DNA of 58,017 nucleotides from Bacillota bacterium (GCA_012839815.1 DUMQ01000060.1:1-58017), one strand, 5' to 3'; positions 26,101 to 34,797 are shown, numbered from the stretch's first letter. Numbers and translations are program-made. Notes: generated by a model from the letters alone, not told the origin.

Positions 26101-27105
26101 TCAACTTTCCCTCCGGGGTAGGGCCCCGATATACCTGAGAACCTCGTCTATGTTTTTAACCGCAACCACTCTGACCGACCTCGCGGCCTTCCTTGCGGCA
26201 TCCGCATTCTCCTCGGGCGCAAAGAATATCTCGGCACCCTCCCGCTCCGCTGCAACCACCTTCTGTTCCACGCCCGCGATAGGCCCTATGTTTCCATCTA
26301 TGCTTATTGTTCCCGTTCCAGCTATTATATACCCGCGTGTAAGGTCCTCCTTTTTCATCTGGTCGAGAATCTCTAGTACAAACATGGCTCCCGCGGACGA
26401 GCCCTTTATCTCCCCTGCCTTGATATCGATCTTTATTGGAAACCTGTAATCGACGTAGGGAGCGATAATCACGCCTATCGCGGCCTTCTGCTTATTTTCC
26501 TGGTGCCTTATCGTAGGAACGGTCAGGTCGAACTCGCGACCATCCCTGTAGACCGTGAGCGTTACAGGCTCGCCGACCTTTCTCTCCTGTATCATCTCTA
26601 TGGTCTCCTGGGCCGTCCTTATGGGCTTGTGGTCAACGGCAACGATCCGGTCCCCTATCCTGATCTTCCCCCGGGTCGGGCTTTCCCTGAGAACCTCCTC
26701 AACCTTGACATCCGTCTTAACGTCAAAATCGTATCCCATATGCTTCAATGCTACAGCCTTCGCGATCATCTGGCTCTCAAGCATCATGCTCTCCATGATG
26801 CGGAGGTACTTTTGCATATCAATGCCCCGGGGTATCTCCTGCTCGATGGGGACGATGTCGATATACGGCCTTACAAGCGCCTCCAGGGGGGTCAGGAGGT
26901 TGGCCTTCCTGCTCGACACGGCGGTAAGGAGAAATGCCCCTTTCGAATCCTTGTGCCCCCCATTCACGGTTACCATGTATCTCAAGTTCTCAGCGATACC
27001 GGGGCTTATTGTAATGTAATTACGGGAGATGTATAACTGGGCTGCGCCAATAACAATCGCGGCCAGCACCAGAAACGAGAAGAGCTTCCTCCTCGAAGAG
27101 CTCAC
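26101..27105 (-). CDS. PDZ-Lon serine protease, YlbL/SepM type
   Basis: A membrane-anchored protease with one N-terminal helix (FSFLVLAAIVIGAAQLYI). A PDZ domain spans about residues 115-200 (DRIVAVDHKPIRTAQETIEM). A C-terminal Lon-type protease domain follows. The Ser-Lys dyad is read in IKGSSAGAMFVLEIL and VEQKVVAAEREGAEIFFAP. GTG start after GAGGAGGGG. In Bacillus the homologue ylbL follows ylbK; here a ylbK fragment lies 69 bp upstream. SepM processes a competence peptide in streptococci; the substrate here is unknown. Confidence 0.92.
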   Translation of the reverse strand: MSSSRRKLFSFLVLAAIVIGAAQLYISRNYITISPGIAENLRYMVTVNGGHKDSKGAFLLTAVSSRKANLLTPLEALVRPYIDIVPIEQEIPRGIDMQKYLRIMESMMLESQMIAKAVALKHMGYDFDVKTDVKVEEVLRESPTRGKIRIGDRIVAVDHKPIRTAQETIEMIQERKVGEPVTLTVYRDGREFDLTVPTIRHQENKQKAAIGVIIAPYVDYRFPIKIDIKAGEIKGSSAGAMFVLEILDQMKKEDLTRGYIIAGTGTISIDGNIGPIAGVEQKVVAAEREGAEIFFAPEENADAARKAARSVRVVAVKNIDEVLRYIGALPRRES

Positions 27106-27173
27106 CTTACCTTACCCCTCCTCTACAACTATCCTCTTAAGCCGTCCGGTCCGTTCGATCATTGCCACTCTCC

Positions 27174-27366
27174 TCACCCGAGCTTTTCAAGACAACCCTT
27201 GATGGCCGGTAAGGCGGCGCGCACAGCCTCCTCGCCCCGGATGATAATATTCCGGCTCTATCCAGCCTGGTCGGTCCTATATCTGCGAGATTTGGTTCGA
27301 TTACCACATCGGCACCGATGAGCATGGAGCCCAGGATGTCCCGGTTGTACGCTAATATGCCCGCCT
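27174..27366 (-). pseudogene. 3' remnant of a YlbK/RssA-type patatin phospholipase
   Basis: Minus-strand translation gives AYNRDILGSMLIGADVVIEP, then NLADIGPTRLDRAG. After a frame change it continues IIIRGEEAVRAALPAIKG and ends with TGA at 27176-27174. This is the typical C-terminus of YlbK/RssA patatins (ADVVI-P, DIG, GE-A-RAALP). The N-terminal two thirds, including the GXSXG nucleophile, are missing and the frame is broken. Its place directly upstream of sepM/ylbL matches ylbK in Bacillus. Confidence 0.7.
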
Positions 27367-27490
27367 TTCATAAAAATCACTGGAGCCCGCCGAAATGTCG
27401 GCTCAAAAATTATCGTATTGTAATCTGCCACCAAGTATACCTGGATTCAAACTTTTATAGATTTAACGGGGATGCTGCCATGTCGCCATG

Positions 27491-27690
27491 CTAAGTGTAG
27501 GTTCGAAGATTACTGACGTTTTTCCAGGACTTACGGTGCTTGCGTGACGGGGCCTTTTGAAATTTGGCAGGGCCCTCGCGCCAAATTTCAACGGAGGCGC
27601 GCCGCAAGCGCGCCGTCCCCGGAACGCAAGCACCGTAAGTCCTGGGACGTGCTGGTAAACTGGCACAAATCAAGGAACCTATACTTAGGC
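27491..27690 (+). repeat. Branched palindromic repeat, copy 2 (complete)
   Basis: The only complete copy. The core 27524-27645 has perfect 21-bp inverted arms (CCAGGACTTACGGTGCTTGCG at 27524-27544 minus the last base written, and its complement at 27625-27645). The core contains a hairpin of GAAATTTGGC/GCCAAATTTC around AGGGCCCT and a GGCGCGC/GCGCGCC hairpin. Flanks extend to similar ends: CTAAGTGTAGGTTC on the left and, in reverse complement, CCTAAGTATAGGTTCC on the right. The whole is about 200 bp with terminal inverted repeats. No coding capacity; short open frames across it are by-products. Confidence 0.88.
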
Positions 27691-27794
27691 TCAAGCAGCC
27701 AAAGCCTTGCAAATTTCATAAAATCGTATATCATGGAGATAACCGAAACGAGAGCCCTGCCTGCATGCCAGCGCGTGCCAGCGGGCCGCAATTT

Positions 27795-27848
27795 GCATAC
27801 AATTCACATACAATCAATTCACATATAATTCGCCTACAATTCGCGTAT
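27795..27848 (+). repeat. Short imperfect tandem repeats ahead of the flavin reductase gene
   Basis: About five imperfect units related to CATACAATTCAC follow one another, AT-rich against the GC-rich surroundings. They include a TATAAT (27824-27829) with a weak TTCACA 15 bp upstream. This could be the gene's promoter or an operator array. Too short and irregular for CRISPR. Confidence 0.5.
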
Positions 27849-27863
27849 GAGGAGGTAGTGTTC

Positions 27864-28442
27864 ATGCCCAAACAGCTCTGGAAGCCCTCCACTTTACTCT
27901 ACCCCGTTCCTGCGGTACTGGTAAGCAGTAAGGGCAAGGAGGGACCGCCCAACGTGCTTACAGTGGCCTGGACAGGCACAGTATGCTCCGAACCGCCCAT
28001 GCTCTCGATATCTGTCAGGCCTGAGCGCTACTCCCATGCCTTAATCACCCAGAGCGGCGAATTTGTAGTTAACCTCCCCACCAAGAAGCTGATTCGCGCC
28101 GTGGACCTTTGCGGCGTGAAATCAGGCAAGGATATGGATAAATTTGCGGCCGCAGGCCTGACGCCTGCCCCTTCCTCCGTCGTAAAGGCGCCCATCATCG
28201 AGGAATGCCCCGTCAACATCGAATGCCGGGTAACGCAGGCTATCCCGCTGGGCTCCCACGATATGTTCATCGGCGAGATCGTTACCGTCCACGTCGAGGG
28301 GGAATTGATGGATAAGAAGGGTCACCTCGATCTCGCCAGGGCCAACCTCATCGCGTGGGTACATGGACATTACGCCGAAATCGGAAAGATGATGGGATAC
28401 TTCGGGTTTTCAGTGAGAAAGCGAGGGCGGCGCAAGGCATAG
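27864..28442 (+). CDS. Flavin reductase-like (flavoredoxin family) protein
   Basis: An FMN-binding split-barrel protein of the flavin reductase-like/flavoredoxin family. Visible landmarks are LYPVPAVLVSS, VLTVAWTGTVCSEPPMLSIS and GEFVVNLPTKKLIRAVDLCG. The pattern fits FMN-containing electron-transfer proteins of anaerobes. ATG 27864 follows GAGGAGGTAGTGTTC, giving 192 residues; upstream in-frame sequence is repeats. It is monocistronic, convergent with psiE 6 bp away. The partner is unknown. Confidence 0.88.
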   Translation: MPKQLWKPSTLLYPVPAVLVSSKGKEGPPNVLTVAWTGTVCSEPPMLSISVRPERYSHALITQSGEFVVNLPTKKLIRAVDLCGVKSGKDMDKFAAAGLTPAPSSVVKAPIIEECPVNIECRVTQAIPLGSHDMFIGEIVTVHVEGELMDKKGHLDLARANLIAWVHGHYAEIGKMMGYFGFSVRKRGRRKA

Positions 28443-28448
28443 GCACGC

Positions 28449-28892
28449 TTAATCCAGGGCTTTCATCTCATTGTCTTTGACATCGTTGCTGGCATCGCCG
28501 ACAAACAGGAACTTCCGTATCGCAAAAAGACCCGCTATCGCCGCGACTCCCAGAATGAAATCCTGGCCTGAAGTAGCTGAGACAAGAAGCTTCCGGGCGA
28601 CGACATAAAGCAGCACTTCTATTATACTGTTCAGAGTGTGTCGGATCAGCATGATCGCCAGTTCAAGTCCAACGACCAAGAGCAGGACATGGCCAATCAG
28701 GGCCTGAAAAGTCCCATAGGCAGCATCAGGAGGCGGGGTATGCACCATGCGCAGGTAGAATACCAGGTTAAAGCTCCCTATGATCACGCTTGCCAACACA
28801 AACACCGCGAGCAACGTCTCCCAGACATGTATCCCCGCCTGGATGCTCAACCGCACCCTGTATACAAACATGCGCATCTTCTCGTTCAACAC
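28449..28892 (-). CDS. PsiE-like membrane protein
   Basis: A 147-residue protein with about four hydrophobic segments (TLLAVFVLASVIIGSFNLVF, FQALIGHVLLLVVGLELAIM, EVLLYVVARKLLV and FILGVAAIAGLFAIRKFLF). The arrangement ELAIMLIRH followed by ARKLLV and an IRKF end resembles PsiE-family phosphate-starvation-inducible proteins of unknown function. The GTG start abuts the murJ stop with GGAGAGGTGA just upstream, so it is translated with murJ. Confidence 0.72.
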   Translation of the reverse strand: MLNEKMRMFVYRVRLSIQAGIHVWETLLAVFVLASVIIGSFNLVFYLRMVHTPPPDAAYGTFQALIGHVLLLVVGLELAIMLIRHTLNSIIEVLLYVVARKLLVSATSGQDFILGVAAIAGLFAIRKFLFVGDASNDVKDNEMKALD

Positions 28893-28893
28893 A

Positions 28894-30600
28894 TTAAATC
28901 ACCTCTCCGTCTCCGCCAGGCCGCCTTGATCTCCGCCCAATGCTACGCGCGCGCAGGGATGCGCGACACGCCACCTCGGTGAGCAGCTTGAGATCCTCGA
29001 TCCCGAGAACGAGGGCTGCTACCAGGTATGTTGCCGCGCCCAGCCCGGCATCAGCGAGAAACCACGCAGCCACGCCAACTGTTCCACCTGAATTCACCCT
29101 GGGCACCGCGACCTGCTGCCAGAACACCGCGACGGTCGCGGCCATCGCAGCGGTGGCTGCCGCGCTCTTACCAACCTCGCGCCAGAAGGCCCGGTCAAGC
29201 ACCCGGGCTGCACGCGCGCCCGCCTGTTGCACCGGCTGTTGCACCAGCGGTGCCTGCGATGCCCGGAGCGGTAGTGCCTGAGTGCCATCCCGGTCGGCCC
29301 GCGCCAGCTTGCCCTCTAAAAGCCACGCCAATGACAGAGCCCCGATCCAGCTGGCAATAGCCGTGGCGAGGGCGAGACCCCTCGATCCCAGGACACCCAC
29401 CAGTGCGAGGTTGAGCCCTATGTTCACGGCTACAGCCAGCACACCGGTCCACAGGGGAGTCAGGGTATCATGCAGCGCATAAAACGCGCGCCCTATTATA
29501 TCGCGCCAGCTTATCGCCACTACTCCCAGGCTGTACATGGACATGACTCCGGCCGTGAGGTTTGTCGCCTGCGGATCGAACGCGCCACGCTCATAAACGA
29601 GCTTGGTAATGGGCTCGCTCAAGACTATCAATCCCGCGCTCATCGGCAACAGCCCAAAGGCAGCCAGCCTCAGGCCACGGCGGATGCTTTCGGCGATCCT
29701 ATCCCAATCGCTGACTGCGGCAAACTCGGTCATAGTGGGATACAGGGCCGTGCCGAGAGCCGTGCCCCAAAGGACCATCGGGAGCGTGTAGATTCGCGTG
29801 GCATAATTCATCGCCGCGACGTTCCCTTCGGGGAGACCCGAAGCGAGCATCCTGTCGACAAGCGCGTTGATGGTCCCTATGCCCGTGCCGACTAGCACGG
29901 GTATGGTCAAGAGCCATATCTCGCGAAGCTCTGGCATGCGCCAGTCTATGCGCAGGCCCGGGTGAAAGCCGTGGCGCGCGAGCACGGGCCAGATCATGAA
30001 AAGCTGCGCACCCATACCCAAGAGCGTGCCTGCGGCCAGGCCCTTGATGCCGAACATGCGCCCCAGGGTCAACACTGTAGTGATTATAATGATGTTTTGA
30101 ACCGGATCCGCAAGGGCTGGCACAGTGAAGTGCTGGAGGGAGTTGAGCATCCCCCGGGCGAGGAGGCCGACACCCGTGAAAAAGGCCGCCGGCATCAAGA
30201 TCCGGCCGAGGAGGATCGTCTCATCGAAGACTGCCCCCCTGAAGCCGGGAGCAACCAGGCGCACGAGCCAGGGCATGGCAATCTCCCCAAACACGATGAC
30301 GACGAGCGCGCCGAGTGCCACCGCATTCCAAATGGTGCCGGCCATGCGGAACGCGCGATCCTTCCCCTCCTTGATCCGTTTTGCCGTGAACAGCGGAATC
30401 ACCACTGTCCCGAGCGCTCCCCCGATAGCCGCAAACAAGAGGCCCGGGAGACCCTGGGCGATGACGTAGGCGTCGACGTGGGATGTTGCCCCGAACCTTG
30501 AAGCTATGACCATCTCCCTTACAAATCCGAGAACCTTGCTAAGAATCGCCCCGACGCTGATCGCGAGGGACGCCTTTATAAGAAGCGTTTTTCTAGTCAC
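28894..30600 (-). CDS. murJ: Lipid II flippase MurJ/MviN family
   Basis: A polytopic protein (about 14 segments) of the MOP/MviN family that moves lipid II across the membrane. The N-terminus has the family pattern SVGAILSKVLGFVREMVIAS followed by RFGATSHVDAYVIAQ. Internal arginines and GVVAISWRDIIGRAFYALHD are typical. The C-terminal region after helix 12 carries an unusual Ala/Gln-rich loop (LRASQAPLVQQPVQQAGARA). 568 residues. It may be an extra copy, since it sits in an accessory block rather than a cell-wall cluster. Confidence 0.88.
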   Translation of the reverse strand: MTRKTLLIKASLAISVGAILSKVLGFVREMVIASRFGATSHVDAYVIAQGLPGLLFAAIGGALGTVVIPLFTAKRIKEGKDRAFRMAGTIWNAVALGALVVIVFGEIAMPWLVRLVAPGFRGAVFDETILLGRILMPAAFFTGVGLLARGMLNSLQHFTVPALADPVQNIIIITTVLTLGRMFGIKGLAAGTLLGMGAQLFMIWPVLARHGFHPGLRIDWRMPELREIWLLTIPVLVGTGIGTINALVDRMLASGLPEGNVAAMNYATRIYTLPMVLWGTALGTALYPTMTEFAAVSDWDRIAESIRRGLRLAAFGLLPMSAGLIVLSEPITKLVYERGAFDPQATNLTAGVMSMYSLGVVAISWRDIIGRAFYALHDTLTPLWTGVLAVAVNIGLNLALVGVLGSRGLALATAIASWIGALSLAWLLEGKLARADRDGTQALPLRASQAPLVQQPVQQAGARAARVLDRAFWREVGKSAAATAAMAATVAVFWQQVAVPRVNSGGTVGVAAWFLADAGLGAATYLVAALVLGIEDLKLLTEVACRASLRARSIGRRSRRPGGDGEVI

Positions 30601-30635
30601 GTGAGGCTAAACCTCCAACCGGCTATTTACCCGTT

Positions 30636-30702
30636 CGGCCACTTTGCGGCACTGGTAGCTGTTACTGCGAAAGGTCCGGGTATCCTTGCGCACTAACTTG
30701 GT
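30636..30702 (+). repeat. Dispersed ~70 bp repeat, copy b
   Basis: Near-identical to 190-258, in the same orientation. It lies 36 bp outside the murJ start codon on the opposite side from the gene body, between murJ and the nadE promoter. The final TGCGCACTAACTTGG recurs alone at 38402-38416. Origin and function unknown. Confidence 0.75.
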
Positions 30703-30860
30703 CTTGATATCCGTATCATAGACAGTTAGGTGTATATGTTGGCCAATGCAAAAGCTATTCTCTGTCTAGGGTTCAAATACCTGCATGCCACGGGAAATTC
30801 CTCTTACCTGGACCAATGCACCCCGCCGGTCACACCTGCCGGTCAGCCGGTCACCCCGGT

Positions 30861-30889
30861 TTGACATATACGAAATATTGTGATATGGT
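30861..30889 (+). promoter_or_regulatory. Sigma-A promoter of nadE
   Basis: TTGACA (30861-30866) and TATGGT (30884-30889) are spaced by 17 bp, about 90 bp before the ATG. A hairpin CCAGGG-N6-CCCTGG (30898-30915) lies in the untranslated leader. Confidence 0.72.
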
Positions 30890-30979
30890 AACCAGTAACC
30901 AGGGGCCTCTCCCTGGCAAAGGATGAAACTAAGGAATATCAAGGGATTACAAGAAAAAGGCACACAGGAGGGACCTTCT

Positions 30980-31768
30980 ATGCAAAACTCACGAGCCTAT
31001 TACCAAAATCTGCGCCGCGAACTCACCAACTTCATTGCGAAGGCAATTAAACGAACGCCCTATAACAAGGCGGTAATAGGCCTATCCGGGGGCATAGACT
31101 CTACCGTCGTTGCCTATCTCGCCGTCGAGGCCCTGGGCAAAGACAGGGTGCTCGGCGTATCGCTTCCGAGCGGCACAGCCAGCCCCGATCTCGTCCGGGA
31201 TGCACACGCCGTCGCAAGGGACCTCGAGATAAAATTTCTCGAGATCGACATCTCGCCGCTAATGCAGGTCTACAGGGGGCTTGTACCCGATAATGACCCG
31301 CGGCGGGTCGGGAGCAAGATGGTGCGCGAGCGGATGTCGATCCTGTATCATATCGCATCTATGAATAACGCCGCTGTCCTGGGCACCGGCAACAGGTCGG
31401 AATACCTCCTGGGCTATTTCTCAGTCTTCGGCGACGTGGCCTGCGACATAAACCCGCTCGCGTGGATATACAAGACAGAGGTTAAAAAGCTCGGTGAGCT
31501 TCTCGGTGTATCGCAAACCGTAATCGATCGCCCGCCGACGGCCGGCTTCTGGGTGGGCCAAACGGACGAGAAGGAATTCGGGTTCTCCTATGAAGATGCC
31601 GATCCCATACTACACCTCGCCTTTGATAAGGGCTACACGAAAGATCAAATCCTAAGAGCGGGCCTAAATGGCGATCTGGTAGAACGCGTTCTTGCGAGGG
31701 CTCGCGATACGGAATTCAAGAGGAACGTCCCCATAATACCACCGCGCCCTGCTGAGCCGGGTATATAA
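30980..31768 (+). CDS. nadE: NH3-dependent NAD+ synthetase
   Basis: NadE makes NAD+ from deamido-NAD, ATP and ammonia. The PP-loop is AVIGLSGGIDSTVVAYLA. ALGTGNRSEYLLGYFS-type (here VLGTGNRSEYLLGYF) and GFWVGQTDEKEFGFSYEDAD motifs are present. There is no N-terminal glutaminase domain, so free ammonia is the expected donor. ATG 30980 follows GGAGGGACC and gives 262 residues. The ligase gene follows 51 bp later in the same direction. Confidence 0.95.
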   Translation: MQNSRAYYQNLRRELTNFIAKAIKRTPYNKAVIGLSGGIDSTVVAYLAVEALGKDRVLGVSLPSGTASPDLVRDAHAVARDLEIKFLEIDISPLMQVYRGLVPDNDPRRVGSKMVRERMSILYHIASMNNAAVLGTGNRSEYLLGYFSVFGDVACDINPLAWIYKTEVKKLGELLGVSQTVIDRPPTAGFWVGQTDEKEFGFSYEDADPILHLAFDKGYTKDQILRAGLNGDLVERVLARARDTEFKRNVPIIPPRPAEPGI

Positions 31769-31819
31769 GAGCGGGTATATAAGCTTAAGAGATGATACCT
31801 ATTTCAAGGGGGGCCGATT

Positions 31820-32821
31820 ATGGGCTTGCGGGTCGCTATAGTCTTTAACCGCAGGATGACGGAAGCCGCGGAAACGAAGATATATAAAGACAGGCCGCAA
31901 TATAAGGGACAAACCATAGCCAGGGTGCAGGGCGCCCTCAATGGGGCAGGCCATCAAACGGCGCTCTACGATGCGACGCGGCATCTCATGGGCGCTCTTG
32001 AGGACCTGAGGCCGGATATCGTTTTCAACCTCGCTACGGGGATCGAGGGCAAGACCAGCCAGTCGTATGTTCCCGCCCTTCTCGAAGTCATGAATATACC
32101 CTATACGGGCTCAGGGCCCCTGGCCCATGGCATAGCCCTTGACAAGGGAATAACTAAGAAAATCCTCGCGCACGACGGGGTGAACACGCCCGAATTCAGG
32201 GTGGTTAAGAAAGACCCTGCTGAAGCAGTAGAACCTCCACCCTTCCAATTCCCCGTAATTGTAAAGCCTGCCCGTGAGGGCTCAAGCCGGGGCATAACAA
32301 GGGATTCCGTCGCCAATACAAAGGATGAGCTTGTCAGCCGGGTCCGCCGGATCATCGACGATTTGAAGCAACCGGCCATAGTGGAGCAGTTTATCGCCGG
32401 CCGTGAATTCACGGTGGGGGTCATGGGCAATGAAGATCCTTATACCCTTCCAATCCTGGAGATCGGCCTCGAGCTACCTCACGCCGGGCGCGGGTCCGTC
32501 TACACTTATGATGTAAAGGCCAGATTTGGCTATACCAGAGGGTGTAAATGTCCCGCTGATCTCAGCGAGGCCGAGGCATCGGCAATTCGTGATGCAGCCC
32601 TTAAAACCTATAGGGTGCTCGGCTGCAGGGATTATGCGAGGGTTGATATCATCCTCGGGACCGATGGCGTGCCCTATGTGCTCGAGCTGAACTCCCTGCC
32701 AGGGTTATTCGTGGAGTATAGCGCCTTCCCCGTTATGGCGAAGGCCGCGGGAATGGAGTTTGAGCAACTGGTGACCAAAATCCTGGATTATGCCGCTGAA
32801 AGGTACCGGCTTTACACGTGA
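31820..32821 (+). CDS. ATP-grasp ligase related to D-alanine-D-alanine ligase
   Basis: An ATP-grasp enzyme close to Ddl. The N-terminal segment is GLRVAIVFNRR. The ATP-grasp core has FPVIVKPAREGSSRGI, VEQFIAGREFTVGVMGN and DYARVDIILG. The metal site is VLELNSLPGL. Compared with Ddl the N-terminal region lacks the usual GGxSxE start and the end lacks the typical serine-rich loop. The true substrate pair could therefore be another dipeptide or depsipeptide. Neighbours nadE and thrC do not decide it. Confidence 0.85.
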   Translation: MGLRVAIVFNRRMTEAAETKIYKDRPQYKGQTIARVQGALNGAGHQTALYDATRHLMGALEDLRPDIVFNLATGIEGKTSQSYVPALLEVMNIPYTGSGPLAHGIALDKGITKKILAHDGVNTPEFRVVKKDPAEAVEPPPFQFPVIVKPAREGSSRGITRDSVANTKDELVSRVRRIIDDLKQPAIVEQFIAGREFTVGVMGNEDPYTLPILEIGLELPHAGRGSVYTYDVKARFGYTRGCKCPADLSEAEASAIRDAALKTYRVLGCRDYARVDIILGTDGVPYVLELNSLPGLFVEYSAFPVMAKAAGMEFEQLVTKILDYAAERYRLYT

Positions 32822-33175
32822 CTGTCTATGGCACGGGTATTATGCTATCGCATAGTAAAATACCCTGCGGGGAGGGGGGATACCCTGCAGGGTATCTTGT
32901 GACATGAAATACCGGGCGAAGAGGGAGTGTGCAGGCAGCCTGGTGTAAGTCCCAAAAAGGGCGAAGATTCATGCGCGTCAACTCAAGCGGGCCTATCCGC
33001 CTTAATCCAGGCTCGATTCGAGCTTGCGCGTCTTGCCCGGCCGAATGTATACTACAATGTATACTACCGGGTGCATGCACTAAATTCAGCATTTATAACT
33101 CATATAACTACCATTGCCACCAAAATATGTAATAGTAGTAGCTCGTTCGATATAAGCTCTTTCAGGGGGGTTTAC
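32822..33175. other. Intergenic stretch between ligase and thrC genes
   Basis: About 350 bp without a credible gene. It holds a perfect 18-bp palindrome GATACCCTGCAGGGTATC (32879-32896) next to a partial copy of its half. A possible relic of the branched repeat end lies near 32946-32965 (GTAAGTCC, then AAAAAGGGCGA). Two exact tandem 12-mers AATGTATACTAC (33044-33067) lie in the likely thrC promoter. Confidence 0.5.
33024..33053 (+). promoter_or_regulatory. Candidate thrC promoter with duplicated -10 region
   Basis: TTGCGC (33024-33029), 18 bp, TATACT (33048-33053). The 12-bp unit containing the -10 is exactly repeated, giving a second TATACT at 33060-33065. The leader to the thrC ATG is about 115 nt. 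Confidence 0.5.
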
Positions 33176-34684
33176 ATGCTTTACATAAGCTCGCGCAATC
33201 CAGACCTTGGCGTGACTCCGGCCGAAGCCATTAAACTCGGCATCGCCCCTGACGGCGGGCTCTTCACCCCCGAGCGCGTGCCGAGGCTCGGAACGGGTGG
33301 AACCTGCTCCCTTGACGATATGATCGGTATGACCTACCCGGAGAGGGCGAAAAATATTCTCAGGGCGTTCTTGACAGATTTTACAGATGATGAGCTCGCG
33401 GCCTGCATTGATGCCGCGTACGGGCGCGGCGCCTTCGACACCAGGGATATCGCGCCTGTTAGGCCTCTTGAGGGATCCCCGCTTTACATCCTCGAGCTCT
33501 GGCATGGTCCTACCTGCGCCTTCAAGGATATCGCGCTCCAGATACTGCCGCACCTCCTGGCCCTCGCCTCGAGGAAGACCTCTGAAGAGAGGGAAATCGT
33601 CATCCTGGTAGCCACCTCCGGGGACACGGGTAAGGCAGCCCTTGAGGGGTTTAAGGATGTCCCGGGCACGAGGATAATCGTGTTTTACCCGCTGGGGGGC
33701 GTAAGCGAGGTGCAGGAGCGCCAGATGGTAACCCAGGAGGGTCAGAACGTCGCGGCGGTGGGCATCCTGGGGAACTTCGATGAAGCCCAGAGCGGTGTAA
33801 AACGCATATTCGGCGACGCGGAGTTCAACGCGTTCCTTTCCGACAGGGGTTTCAGGCTATCTTCTGCCAACTCCATTAACTGGGGAAGGCTCGTCCCCCA
33901 GATCGTCTATTACATATCCGCCTACTGCGATCTTGTAGCCATGGGCGAGCTTGCGCCAGGTGAGGAGGTCAACATAGCCGTCCCCACGGGTAACTTCGGC
34001 AATATCCTCGCAGCCTACTACGCCAAGCGGATGGGACTGCCTGTACACAGGCTTATTTGCGCATCCAATGAAAACAACGTCCTCGTGGATTTTATAAGGA
34101 CCGGGATATATAACAGGAACCGCAAGTTCGTGCGGACCATCTCACCCTCCATGGATATCCTTGTCTCGAGCAACCTGGAGCGCCTCCTCTTTGAGTTGAC
34201 TGGCCACAACGGGGAGCTCATCAGGCAATGGATGCGAGATCTTGCGGGAGCCGGTACGTATGAGGTGGACGGTGGCGTCAAGAATGCGCTTTCGGAGCTT
34301 TTCTGGTCGGATTATGCAACTGAAGAGGAGACCCTCTCCACAATCAGGGCCGTATATGATGCACACCGTTATATCATGGACACCCATACTGCCGTCGGCA
34401 AGAATGTCTATGATAAGTATATGGCTGCCACCCGGGACAGGCGCAAAGCCATTCTTGCATCCACAGCGAGCCCGTTCAAGTTTGCGGGAAGCGTGGTCGA
34501 GGCGATAGCCGGAGAGGAATCGATCAGAGGGCGGAGCGATTTTGACCTCTTGCGGGCTCTCGCAGACATCGGCAATATGCCTATCCCAAAGGGCTTAAGG
34601 GACCTTGAATCAAAGCCTCCCAGGCATATGCTCAGATGTACACCTGCCAATATGCACGATGTAGTGATGCAGCTCCTTTTTTGA
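33176..34684 (+). CDS. thrC: Threonine synthase
   Basis: ThrC converts phosphohomoserine to threonine with pyridoxal phosphate. The cofactor lysine is in WHGPTCAFKDIALQ; VATSGDTGKAALEGF and NSINWGRLVPQIVYY are characteristic. The 502-residue length fits the longer (E. coli/fungal-like) class. ATG 33176 follows AGGGGGG; the upstream in-frame sequence is intergenic. No other threonine genes are nearby. Confidence 0.94.
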   Translation: MLYISSRNPDLGVTPAEAIKLGIAPDGGLFTPERVPRLGTGGTCSLDDMIGMTYPERAKNILRAFLTDFTDDELAACIDAAYGRGAFDTRDIAPVRPLEGSPLYILELWHGPTCAFKDIALQILPHLLALASRKTSEEREIVILVATSGDTGKAALEGFKDVPGTRIIVFYPLGGVSEVQERQMVTQEGQNVAAVGILGNFDEAQSGVKRIFGDAEFNAFLSDRGFRLSSANSINWGRLVPQIVYYISAYCDLVAMGELAPGEEVNIAVPTGNFGNILAAYYAKRMGLPVHRLICASNENNVLVDFIRTGIYNRNRKFVRTISPSMDILVSSNLERLLFELTGHNGELIRQWMRDLAGAGTYEVDGGVKNALSELFWSDYATEEETLSTIRAVYDAHRYIMDTHTAVGKNVYDKYMAATRDRRKAILASTASPFKFAGSVVEAIAGEESIRGRSDFDLLRALADIGNMPIPKGLRDLESKPPRHMLRCTPANMHDVVMQLLF

Positions 34685-34768
34685 AGAAAATCTTAAGCCT
34701 GTCTCCAAATCCCCCTTACTTTATCTGATTTTCCGCCGGCATTACCCCCCCGCACTCGTCCACGAGGT

Positions 34769-34797
34769 TTGGAAAAATGTCGCGCGTCTGTTATAGT
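34769..34797 (+). promoter_or_regulatory. Sigma-A promoter of the Spo0E-like gene
   Basis: TTGGAA (34769-34774), 17 bp, TATAGT (34792-34797), starting a leader of about 140 nt. Confidence 0.6.

Noticed and set aside
27795-27848. CRISPR-like array
   Set aside because: Units are 10-14 bp, imperfect and contiguous, with no spacers and no cas genes nearby.
31820-32821. Certain assignment as D-Ala-D-Ala ligase
   Set aside because: ATP-grasp core is clear, but the N-terminal and end signatures differ from Ddl, so only the family level is claimed.
32879-32896. Rho-independent terminator after the ligase gene
   Set aside because: The palindrome is perfect but no T-run follows on either strand.
32927-33175. 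N-terminal extension of threonine synthase
   Set aside because: The region is intergenic in character, with promoter-like boxes and tandem repeats; a good ribosome-binding site sets the start at 33176.
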